A DNA stretch of 64,000 bases from an uncultured Prevotellaceae bacterium. GTDB taxonomy: Bacteria; Bacteroidota; Bacteroidia; Bacteroidales; Bacteroidaceae. Both the position numbers and the translations under genes were made by a program. Shown piece after piece: positions 9,063-16,776 of this stretch. The stretch spans positions 1 to 64,000 of the forward strand of contig CACWLC010000002.1 in the NCBI GenBank assembly GCA_902761605.1, read 5' to 3'. The notes beneath the pieces were generated by a model. The model was not told the origin of the DNA and made no database searches. It worked only from the letters and a program-made list of their open reading frames with translations. Position 1 is the first letter of the stretch. Each line of letters begins with the position of its first letter.

Positions 9063-10547
9063 TTATTTGTTTGTTGTTATTTTCAGATATTTCTCGTATG
9101 CCTTGTCCCATTCTGCCTCATCTGTTGGCTCATATCTTACGAGTTCAAGACTATTGGCAATGATTCGGCGCATATCCCAGATATCACTTACCTCTCCTGC
9201 AGCCTTAGCCTGAAGCATGATGTTTCCTATAGCCGTACCCTCCTGAGGACCAGCCAGTACAACAGCTCCCGTAGCATTGGCAGTAAACTGGTTCAGATAT
9301 TTGTTCAGACTGCCACCGCCAATAACATGCAACACCTCGAGTTTGAATGGAGCAAACTCCTTCAACCACTGGAACACCTGCTTATATCGCAGAGCCAATG
9401 AGTCGAAGATACAACGGCATATCTCTGCCGGTGTTTCTGGCACAGGCTGATTAGTCTCGCGGCAGTACTGCTGGATAGCACCTATCATCGATGTAGGAGC
9501 AGCAAACAGTTTGTCATCAGGATTGATGATAGAACGGAAAGCCTCAACCTGCATTGCCGATCCCTGCAATTCCGGATGCGACAGCTTTCTTACTTCCTCA
9601 GGCCATTCCAGACGACAACGCTCATAGAGCCACATACCACAGATGTTCTTCAGGAAACGGGTTGTTCCCTCTACTCCACCCTCATTGGTGAAGTTGCGTT
9701 CATAACTAAGGTCATTGATGATGGCATCCTTTGTCTCGATACCCATCAGACTCCAGGTGCCGCTCGAGAGATAGGCAAACTGTTCGTTCTTTGCCGGGAC
9801 AGCAGCAACAGCCGAGCCTGTATCATGACCGGCAACAGCTATCACAGGTACTGCTCCGAGTCCTGTCAATTCTTGTACCTCTTCGGTAAGCACTCCAATC
9901 TGTGTTCCCGGCATCACCATCTTACCAAACATAGAACGTTTGAGTCCCATCGAAGCCAACAGCCGTTCGTCAAGCTGCTTGGTACGTGGGTCGAGCAACT
10001 GTGATGTTGAAGCAATGGTATACTCGCATACCTCCTTACCTGTAAGCATCCAACTCAATGCATCAGGCACAAAGAGAATCTTCTTGGCATGATTAAATGC
10101 ACTGTTATCCTCCTTCCTCATAGCATAGAGCTGGAAGATGGAGTTGAAGTTCATCAACTGGATACCAGTGACATCATATACATCTTTCTTCGAGATGACG
10201 TTCTTCAGATAGTCGTCCATAGCCTCAAAGGTGATAGGATCACGATAGGCTCGCGGATTCCTTAGGATGGCATTGTCTTCACCGATAAACACGAAGTCAA
10301 CACCCCAGGTATCAATTCCGATGCTTGTAATCTCCAGTCCACGACGGGCTACTTCCTTCAGTCCCTTGATGATTTCAAAATAGAGGGCGAAGATATCCCA
10401 GTAATAGTGTCCTCCCTGTACGATGAGGTTATTAGGGTAGCGGGTCACCTCCTCGAGGTCAAACTTATCGCCGTTGATTCGGCCGATAATCGTTCTGCCG
10501 CTCGTAGCACCCAGGTCTACGGCAAAGAAATATTTATTATTACTCAT
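9063..10547 (-). CDS. rhaB: Rhamnulokinase
   Basis: This 494-residue FGGY-family kinase would phosphorylate L-rhamnulose at O1. The N-terminal phosphate-1 loop DLGATSGRTIIGRI and the central HDTGSAVAAVP motif are typical of RhaB, as is the C-terminal adenosine motif IGGGSLNKYLNQ with the following GPQEGTAIGN. It overlaps the preceding GH28 gene by 8 bases, and the isomerase gene follows after 12 bases. Confidence 0.93.
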   Translation of the reverse strand: MSNNKYFFAVDLGATSGRTIIGRINGDKFDLEEVTRYPNNLIVQGGHYYWDIFALYFEIIKGLKEVARRGLEITSIGIDTWGVDFVFIGEDNAILRNPRAYRDPITFEAMDDYLKNVISKKDVYDVTGIQLMNFNSIFQLYAMRKEDNSAFNHAKKILFVPDALSWMLTGKEVCEYTIASTSQLLDPRTKQLDERLLASMGLKRSMFGKMVMPGTQIGVLTEEVQELTGLGAVPVIAVAGHDTGSAVAAVPAKNEQFAYLSSGTWSLMGIETKDAIINDLSYERNFTNEGGVEGTTRFLKNICGMWLYERCRLEWPEEVRKLSHPELQGSAMQVEAFRSIINPDDKLFAAPTSMIGAIQQYCRETNQPVPETPAEICRCIFDSLALRYKQVFQWLKEFAPFKLEVLHVIGGGSLNKYLNQFTANATGAVVLAGPQEGTAIGNIMLQAKAAGEVSDIWDMRRIIANSLELVRYEPTDEAEWDKAYEKYLKITTNK

Positions 10548-11856
10548 ATACTATATTTTGTGGATTCTCAACTTTCTCTGGTGATATCTCAAATACTAAT
10601 GGTTTTCCGTCGATAACGAAATCAATGAGTTCGTATTTATCTGACGTCTTTACGTCGTACTGCGTCTCAGCATCTACCTGAATGTTACGCATCGTGATAT
10701 TGTTACAACGTGACAATGGCATATCATCACGTTTTTCGGGTTTGAAAAACTGACTCCAAGGATGGATGAAGAGGAAACGCTTGCAATGACCTGTGATATT
10801 CTCCACCAGCACATACTCATAATGCTGAGGGGTATCGGGACGCATCTTCAGCCAGAGCACTCTGTCGGCTCTTTCTGTATAGCAGTTACGAAGGATGACA
10901 TTCCTGTCGTGCAAAGACTCAGATCCTAAAGTCACACAGCCATGAACCTTTCCGTAATGACAATTCTGTATCAGAATGCGCTCGCAGTCGCCGTTGGTCT
11001 CATCTTTGTCTGCCCAAGTGCCTTTTCCACCTTTCAACACCACAGCATCATCATTAACGTGCATGAAACATCCGTTGATAAGCACATCTGTACATGCATC
11101 TATGTCGATAGCATCTGATGAGGGAGCTCCGCGTCTTGGTTCCGGTGCCCATATATTCTCTGTGGGAGCATAGATATAGCAATCCAGATAACGCACATGG
11201 TCACTCTTATATACGTGATTGGTCCAGAAAGGAGAATTGATAAGATGCACATCCTGAATGGTGACGTTCTTGGAATTAGAGATATATGTCAGTCTCGGAC
11301 GCTGGGCATCCTTGTTGGTACACTGGGGATTCCACTTCCTACGAATCCAGAACTCCTGCCAGTAGTGGAGGCCATTGCCGTCGATGGTTCCCTTACCGCT
11401 GATGGTAAACCCATCGAGTCCATCGGCATTCACCAATGCAGAGAAATATTTGCATGTCTCTCCTTCTATGCGTGTCAGCAGAATCGGGAAATCAATGATT
11501 CGCTCTGAGCCTTTCAGACGACCAATCACATGCAGATGGGTACCCTGTTTGAAGAACAGGCCTCCTGTAAGGAATGTTCCCTCTGGGATTACCACCACTC
11601 CTCCACCCTCTTGAGCAGCACGGTCAATAACAGCCTGTATGGCTGAAGTCTGAACGATATTTGAGTCATTTTTCACTCCGTAGTCGGTAATGACATACTG
11701 ACGACCAAGCGTAGCAACATCCACCTTCGTTGTGTCCTTGAACCATGCATCCATCACAGTGTTGTCTGGCCATGTCTCAACCACGACCTTCTTCTTAACC
11801 TTTGCCGACCCCGAAATAAGCACCATCGAGAATAGCAGCAGAAAAATCTTTCTCAT
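10540..11856 (-). CDS. Secreted GH28 (polygalacturonase/rhamnogalacturonan hydrolase-like) enzyme
   Basis: This 438-residue parallel beta-helix protein has a signal peptide (MRKIFLLLFSMVLISGSA). GH28 landmarks are recognisable: SSDAIDID, then NDDAVVLK carrying the catalytic Asp pair, KVHGCVTLGSES at the GHG position and WLKMRPD at the RIK position. The last two differ from classical polygalacturonases, which fits an exo-acting or rhamnogalacturonan-directed subfamily. It is the first gene of the minus-strand rhamnose operon and overlaps rhaB by 8 bp, so a depolymerase and the sugar kinase are made from one transcript. The promoter is at 11903-11910. Confidence 0.88.
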   Translation of the reverse strand: MRKIFLLLFSMVLISGSAKVKKKVVVETWPDNTVMDAWFKDTTKVDVATLGRQYVITDYGVKNDSNIVQTSAIQAVIDRAAQEGGGVVVIPEGTFLTGGLFFKQGTHLHVIGRLKGSERIIDFPILLTRIEGETCKYFSALVNADGLDGFTISGKGTIDGNGLHYWQEFWIRRKWNPQCTNKDAQRPRLTYISNSKNVTIQDVHLINSPFWTNHVYKSDHVRYLDCYIYAPTENIWAPEPRRGAPSSDAIDIDACTDVLINGCFMHVNDDAVVLKGGKGTWADKDETNGDCERILIQNCHYGKVHGCVTLGSESLHDRNVILRNCYTERADRVLWLKMRPDTPQHYEYVLVENITGHCKRFLFIHPWSQFFKPEKRDDMPLSRCNNITMRNIQVDAETQYDVKTSDKYELIDFVIDGKPLVFEISPEKVENPQNIVYE

Positions 11857-11902
11857 CTTAGCCTTTTTTGTAAATTAGCAACAGTAATTTGTTATTTGTG
11901 CA

Positions 11903-11910
11903 CAAAGTTA
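11903..11910 (-). promoter_or_regulatory. Promoter -7 element of the GH28-rha operon
   Basis: The minus strand reads TAACTTTG, 47 bases upstream of the GH28 ATG. The surrounding gap to aldA is very AT-rich and holds two TACGT-containing half-sites (about 11961-11966 and 11992-11999) that could be operators. Confidence 0.5.
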
Positions 11911-12027
11911 CACATATTTATTTATATAAAAGCACAAAAATCGTTCAAATAGTTTCCAAAACGTACGATTTATATTAATTTATGGAAAATAGTACGTATT
12001 TAATAAGGTTATTCCACTTTTTCTTCG

Positions 12028-12035
12028 TATATTTG
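12028..12035 (+). promoter_or_regulatory. Promoter -7 element of aldA
   Basis: TATATTTG lies 52 bases before the ATG at 12087. It also falls inside the longer open frame that begins at 11982, which argues that the downstream ATG is the true start. Confidence 0.5.
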
Positions 12036-12086
12036 CTGACGAATTCAAAACAGCTTTTCTACTTAAACATTAAACAACAATCATTT

Positions 12087-13529
12087 ATGAAAGAATTGAA
12101 AATGTACATTAACGGCCAGTTCTGCGAGAGCTCGAACGGCAAATGGATTGACGTATTAAACCCATCAACCGAGGAGGTTATCTCCCGTCAACCAGAAGGA
12201 ACCATTGAAGATGTAAACCGTGCTTTGGATGCAGCCCGTGCTGCTCAGAAGGCTTGGGCAAAGACTCCAGCCATCGAACGTGCAGGCTATCTGCTGAAGA
12301 TGGCAGAGGGCATCAAGAAGCGTGAGAAGGAGTTCACAGAGATTATAATGCGTGAGCAGGGTAAGACCCGTACCTGGGCCTCAATTGAGGTAGGTGCCAC
12401 CATAGCATATTTCGAGTATATGGCTACCTTCGCACGTCATATCGAGGGTGAGATCATCCCTTCCGACCGTCCTAACGAGACCATCCTGCTCACCAAGAAG
12501 CCTATCGGTGTAGTTGCAGGTATCCTGCCTTGGAACTTCCCGTTCTTCCTCATCGCTCGAAAGGCCGGTGCAGCTCTCATCGCTGGTTGTACCATCGTTA
12601 TCAAGCCTTCACAGCTCACCCCAGAGAACTGTACTGAATTTGGTAAGATTGTTGATGAGATTGGTCTCCCCGCTGGTGTTATCAACATCGTGACAGGTAA
12701 GGGAAGTGTCATCGGCAACGAGATGGCCGGTTCTCCAAAGATCGACATCGTAAGTGTTACCGGTTCTGTTGGTGCCGGTGAGAGCATCATGGCCGCAGCA
12801 TCTAAGAATATCACCAAGGTTTCTCTCGAACTTGGCGGTAAGGCTCCAGCCATCGTGATGAAGGATGCCGACCTGGAGCGTGCAGCCCAGTGGATCGTTG
12901 ACAGCCGTATCGGAAACAACGGTCAGATCTGTAACAATGCTGAGCGTGTATATGTTCAGAAGGAGGTTAAGGAAGCCTTCACAAAGATTCTTGTTGAGAA
13001 GATGAGTGCTGTGAAGGTGGGCGATGTTTGCGCTGACGAGAGCGTAGACATGGGTCCTCTGGTAGAGGCTCGTGCTCTGGAGAGCGTTACAGAGAAGGTG
13101 GAGCGCGCCATCAAACAGGGAGCAAAACTGCTCTGTGGCGGTCATCGTGTAGGTGAGAAGGGATATTTCTATGCAGCTACCGTCCTTGACAACTGCACTC
13201 AGGACATGGACATCATCCATGAGGAGACATTCGGTCCTGTTATCCCATTGGTAGAGTTCACTGACCTCGACGAGGCTATCAAGTATGCCAACGACTGTGA
13301 GTACGGTCTTGCATCATCAATCTTCACCAAGGATCTGAACGTTGCAGTAAAGGCATGCCGTGAACTGGAGTTTGGTGAGACCTACATCAACCGTGAGCAC
13401 TTCGAGGCCATCCAGGGCTTCCATGCAGGTGTAAAGAAGTCTGGTATCGGCGGTGCCGACGGAAAGCACGGTGTCGACGAGTATCTCGTTACCCATGTGA
13501 CATACCTTGACACTTGGGAAGATATGTAA
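12087..13529 (+). CDS. aldA: Lactaldehyde dehydrogenase
   Basis: This 480-residue NAD-dependent aldehyde dehydrogenase closely resembles E. coli AldA in length and motifs. The catalytic Cys282 is in GQICNNAERVYV and the general-base Glu in LELGGKAP near 249. It would oxidise L-lactaldehyde from RhaD to L-lactate. The start at 12087 is preferred over the in-frame ATG at 11982. The extra 35 residues are low-complexity, do not match the family, and contain the promoter. The gene is divergent from the GH28-rha operon and ends at a strong terminator shared with rhaM. Confidence 0.9.
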   Translation: MKELKMYINGQFCESSNGKWIDVLNPSTEEVISRQPEGTIEDVNRALDAARAAQKAWAKTPAIERAGYLLKMAEGIKKREKEFTEIIMREQGKTRTWASIEVGATIAYFEYMATFARHIEGEIIPSDRPNETILLTKKPIGVVAGILPWNFPFFLIARKAGAALIAGCTIVIKPSQLTPENCTEFGKIVDEIGLPAGVINIVTGKGSVIGNEMAGSPKIDIVSVTGSVGAGESIMAAASKNITKVSLELGGKAPAIVMKDADLERAAQWIVDSRIGNNGQICNNAERVYVQKEVKEAFTKILVEKMSAVKVGDVCADESVDMGPLVEARALESVTEKVERAIKQGAKLLCGGHRVGEKGYFYAATVLDNCTQDMDIIHEETFGPVIPLVEFTDLDEAIKYANDCEYGLASSIFTKDLNVAVKACRELEFGETYINREHFEAIQGFHAGVKKSGIGGADGKHGVDEYLVTHVTYLDTWEDM

Positions 13530-13533
13530 TAAC

Positions 13534-13563
13534 AATAATCCCCGCCGTCTGGCGGGGATTATT
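13534..13563. terminator. Bidirectional intrinsic terminator
   Basis: Perfect 13-base arms (13534-13546 and 13551-13563; core ATCCCCGCC/GGCGGGGAT) with loop GTCT. The outer arms supply T-runs in both directions. It separates convergent aldA and rhaM. Confidence 0.9.
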
Positions 13564-13566
13564 ATT

Positions 13567-13884
13567 TTAATCCAGATGGAACACCTCGACGAGAGGTATT
13601 GTTACAGGTGAGTTATCGGGGTTAACCTCCATGATGTCGGCCATCATGTCCCACCATTTCTGGGTTATAGGATCCACGTTGGCAGTATCCTGAGAGTTGC
13701 CGTCACCAGAGCACTCCTGATATCCGAAAAGGATATTGGTCTCTTTGTCCCAGTAGATACTGTAGTTGCTTACACCGCCATCCTTTATCATCTTAACCAG
13801 TTCTGGCCAGATTTCCGCATGACGCTTCTCGTATTCCTTCTCGCAGCCGGGTTTAAGCTGCATCTTGAATGCAAAACGTTTCAT
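13567..13884 (-). CDS. rhaM: L-rhamnose mutarotase
   Basis: This 105-residue protein of the RhaM/DUF718 family interconverts the anomers of L-rhamnose and so speeds entry into the isomerase step. The conserved KRHAEIWPEL stretch with its catalytic His and the paired Trp (KWWDMM) are present, and the length is as expected (about 104). It follows the double esterase gene by only 2 bases and is the last gene of the aldo/keto reductase-esterase-rhaM operon. Confidence 0.92.
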   Translation of the reverse strand: MKRFAFKMQLKPGCEKEYEKRHAEIWPELVKMIKDGGVSNYSIYWDKETNILFGYQECSGDGNSQDTANVDPITQKWWDMMADIMEVNPDNSPVTIPLVEVFHLD

Positions 13885-13886
13885 CG

Positions 13887-15572
13887 TTATTTTATTTTTG
13901 ATTTCAGATATTTCGCCAGAGGACTGTTATTAGCCTTCAGACCCTGAGCCACGCACTTGGCATTGATCTTGGCTCCCAAGAGCGATGTGTGGGTATGGTC
14001 TTTCTTGAAGTATTTGTTGGCTTTCTCCTTACTGCCACACTTCTTGTCGTAGAAGTCAGCAGCGAGGTTATGCAGGTCGACAAACTCCACACCGGTATCC
14101 TTCACCACCTGACGATACCATACGCCATACGAGTCGTTACGACGCTCCATTTTACCTTCAGGCCACTCATTACGTGGTGTCAGCGATACAAGGATTGGCG
14201 TGGCTCCTTTCTCACGTACATCCTGGATAAACTTCTTCAGATACCAGCCAAAGGAAAACACCACTTCGTATGAGCCAACCAGAGTATTGCTCTTCAGCTT
14301 CTGGTCGATGACATTCTGTTTCGTTAAGTCCTCCTTTGCCGCCTGCATGCGATACACATGGCAGGAGTCATCAGCTGTGGCTATGGCTCCGCGATACTTG
14401 GGTTTGTCGATAGGACTGATATCGTTATGCCCAAACTGGATCAGTACGAAATCACCTGGCTTCAGACTGTTATACACTTTCTCCCATCGGCCTTCGTTAA
14501 GATAGGTTCTGCAACTACGACCTGCCATTGCAGCATTGACGATATCTATCTTCGTCTCGTCAAAGACTGTATTAGCCACAGACCCCCATCCCCACATGTC
14601 GTCTTCATCCTTATCCTTATTCTTAACGGTACTGTCGCCAGTGATGAAAACCACAGGTTTGCCATCAGTACGTGTGATGTCATATACAGGCAACTCCACA
14701 TTCCTCATCATCGCTTTCAAAGGATTAAGGGCGGGGTTGTGGCTTGCCATCAGTCCTTCTGCTGCAGAACGGGCATTCATCATAGCTCCGAATCGGCTGG
14801 TATGAATCTTATCGAGGAAGAAGTGATAGTCAGTCTTCCAAGGGCCATACTTATCGAGTTTCTGGGCAGAGATTTCATTGAGGTCTACAAATGGTACACC
14901 TTCTTCTGCAGCCACCTGCATCTGCCATTGGGTATGAGGCTTACGGATAATCTTACCATTATCATCGTATGCGTTACGAGGTGTCAGCGACATCAGGATA
15001 GGATAACCACCCTGAGCCCTTACATCATTGATATATTTACGCATATAACCTCCGTATGTGTATACTGTCTCATGCTCTCCGGTCTCCTTGATAACCACAT
15101 CCAGGGTTTCATCACCAACACCGGGAATACTTGCCCTCGCACGACCCTCGTCGTATGGACCGTTATCGTTATGTCCGATAGAGATAATCACCCAGTCACC
15201 GGGACGGATAGCCTGCTTTATCGGTTGCCATAGCTTATTATAAAAGGTACGGCTGCTCATGCCGCCGAGGGCTTGATTCTCTACAGTAATCTTTGTCGGG
15301 TCGAAATATTCGTGGGCGTAATATCCCCAGCCCCACTGACCGTTATTACCATTACCCATAGTACCGGTGCGCATCGTGGAGTTGCCTATCAGGAACAAAA
15401 CGGGGTTGTTACCTACCCTGCTGGACCCGGGAACAGGTCGTGCTGTCAATGCCTTTGCAATACTGTCGGGAGTGTTATCAACCACACCATTGACATCCTT
15501 AGGAGCCTCTGCCACCTGCGCCTGAGCGCTGAGCACCGCAGAAGCCAACAATAAAAACAATATCCTTTTCAT
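13887..15572 (-). CDS. Secreted tandem SGNH esterase (rhamnogalacturonan acetylesterase-like, CE12 type)
   Basis: This 561-residue protein has a signal peptide (MKRILFLLLASAVLSAQAQ) and two complete SGNH-hydrolase modules in a row, about 55-290 and 305-555. Module 1 has the nucleophile block IGNSTM, a GHND block and a C-terminal DKIHTS. Module 2 has TGDSTV, GHND and DHTHTS. Thus both keep Ser, Gly/Asn and the Asp-His pair, although module 1 has Asn in place of the usual Asp of GDS. CE12 members remove acetyl groups from pectin, notably from rhamnogalacturonan I. It lies 9 bases after the aldo/keto reductase gene and 2 before rhaM. Confidence 0.87.
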   Translation of the reverse strand: MKRILFLLLASAVLSAQAQVAEAPKDVNGVVDNTPDSIAKALTARPVPGSSRVGNNPVLFLIGNSTMRTGTMGNGNNGQWGWGYYAHEYFDPTKITVENQALGGMSSRTFYNKLWQPIKQAIRPGDWVIISIGHNDNGPYDEGRARASIPGVGDETLDVVIKETGEHETVYTYGGYMRKYINDVRAQGGYPILMSLTPRNAYDDNGKIIRKPHTQWQMQVAAEEGVPFVDLNEISAQKLDKYGPWKTDYHFFLDKIHTSRFGAMMNARSAAEGLMASHNPALNPLKAMMRNVELPVYDITRTDGKPVVFITGDSTVKNKDKDEDDMWGWGSVANTVFDETKIDIVNAAMAGRSCRTYLNEGRWEKVYNSLKPGDFVLIQFGHNDISPIDKPKYRGAIATADDSCHVYRMQAAKEDLTKQNVIDQKLKSNTLVGSYEVVFSFGWYLKKFIQDVREKGATPILVSLTPRNEWPEGKMERRNDSYGVWYRQVVKDTGVEFVDLHNLAADFYDKKCGSKEKANKYFKKDHTHTSLLGAKINAKCVAQGLKANNSPLAKYLKSKIK

Positions 15573-15581
15573 CTTTTCTTT

Positions 15582-16553
15582 TTATATTTCCTCATCAAAT
15601 GGCGCTGCATTCACACAACGAAGGTTCTTCTCTAACTGTGCCGTAGAACTTGCTCCCACCAACACCGAAGTTACCCCCTTCTGATGCAGAATCCATGCCA
15701 GAGCCATCTCTGCAAGAGTCTCGCCGCGACTCTCTGCTACACTATTGTAGCTACGCAGTTTCTCAAGCAACTCCGGCGTGAGCATCGACTCTTTCAGGAA
15801 CTTACCCTTCGACATGCGTGAGTCTTCTGGAATACCATTCAGATAACGGTCAGTCAAAAGGCCCTGGGCAAGAGGCGAGAATGAGATAAAGCCAATACCT
15901 TCCTCTGCACAGAAGTCGAGGATGCCTTCCTCCTGAGGTTCACGGTCAAGCATGTTCAGTCGTCCCTGATATATCAACAGAGGTACATCGCGCTCCCTAA
16001 GATATTTTGCTGCAAAACGGGTAGCTTCGAGCGGCCAACGAGAAATACCGACATAAAGGGCCTTTCCTTGACGGACAATATCAACAAGAGCCTGCAAAGT
16101 CTCTTCTAATGGGGTCTCTGGGTCGTAACGATGACTATAGAACAAGTCTACATAATCAATCTTCATACGCTTCAGACTCTGATCGAGACTTGCCATAAGA
16201 TATTTCCTTGATCCCCAGTTGCCGTAAGGTCCAGGCCACATATCGTAACCGGCCTTCGAAGAGATAAAGAGTTCATCACGATACGGACGGAAATCCTCAT
16301 CCATCAGTCGTCCCATCGTCTCTTCAGCAGAACCGTATACCGGTCCGTAGTTATTTGCCAGATCAAAGTGCGTGATACCATGATCGAAGGCGTAGTGGGT
16401 TATCTCACGGCTGCGCTCATAGGGGTCGACACTTCCGAAGTTATGCCAGAAACCGAGGCTCACCTTTGGCAGTAACACACCCGAACGTCCACAACGCTCA
16501 TATTCCATCCCATTGTCGTAACGGTTTTTGTCCGCAAAGTAACTTTCCTTCAT
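15582..16553 (-). CDS. Aldo/keto reductase, YghZ-like
   Basis: This 323-residue NADPH-dependent reductase closely follows E. coli YghZ: GLWHNFG-like, HFDLANNYGP, STKAGYDMWPGPYG-like, KRMKIDYVDLFYSHR and VLVGAS segments in order. The catalytic Asp, Tyr, Lys and His of the AKR family are present. It stops about 20-25 residues earlier than YghZ, right after NAAPFDEEI, so the last helix is missing. ATG at 16553 is preferred to the upstream TTG. First gene of an operon with the esterase and rhaM. By context it may reduce L-lactaldehyde to 1,2-propanediol, an inferred role. YghZ itself acts on L-glyceraldehyde 3-phosphate and related aldehydes. Confidence 0.82.
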   Translation of the reverse strand: MKESYFADKNRYDNGMEYERCGRSGVLLPKVSLGFWHNFGSVDPYERSREITHYAFDHGITHFDLANNYGPVYGSAEETMGRLMDEDFRPYRDELFISSKAGYDMWPGPYGNWGSRKYLMASLDQSLKRMKIDYVDLFYSHRYDPETPLEETLQALVDIVRQGKALYVGISRWPLEATRFAAKYLRERDVPLLIYQGRLNMLDREPQEEGILDFCAEEGIGFISFSPLAQGLLTDRYLNGIPEDSRMSKGKFLKESMLTPELLEKLRSYNSVAESRGETLAEMALAWILHQKGVTSVLVGASSTAQLEKNLRCVNAAPFDEEI

Positions 16554-16591
16554 TATTATCAAATATTTGTATTTGCCTTAGTAAAACGATG

Positions 16592-16599
16592 CAAAGATA
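16592..16599 (-). promoter_or_regulatory. Promoter -7 element of the aldo/keto reductase operon
   Basis: The minus strand reads TATCTTTG, 39 bases upstream of the ATG at 16553. Confidence 0.55.
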
Positions 16600-16604
16600 C
16601 GCAT

Positions 16605-16641
16605 ATTTTTCGTATTAATCATCCTATATAATACGAAAAAT
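16605..16641. promoter_or_regulatory. Perfect 13-bp inverted repeat, candidate activator/operator site
   Basis: Arms ATTTTTCGTATTA (16605-16617) and TAATACGAAAAAT (16629-16641) are exact reverse complements with an 11-base spacer. The element lies immediately upstream of the -7 box of the minus-strand operon, in the divergent gap shared with the PL26-like gene. There is no T-run and no gene end here, so it is more likely a protein-binding site than a terminator. Confidence 0.5.
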
Positions 16642-16744
16642 TGTATAATTGTCCGAAATTGCCCCAAAATGCACATTATTATTCAAATAGAACAATTATA
16701 CCATTATTTGGATAATAATAATACGATTACCGCATAATAATTCA

Positions 16745-16752
16745 TATCTTTG
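16745..16752 (+). promoter_or_regulatory. Promoter -7 element of the PL26-like gene
   Basis: TATCTTTG lies 25 bases before the ATG at 16777. Its final TTG is in frame with the gene and could be mistaken for a start codon. Confidence 0.5.
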
Positions 16753-16776
16753 CAACGAGAAAAACCAATCAGACTT

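Noticed and set aside
11982..12086. N-terminal extension of aldA by 35 residues
   Set aside because: It contains a promoter box, is AT-rich and low in family similarity, and the shorter protein matches AldA length exactly.
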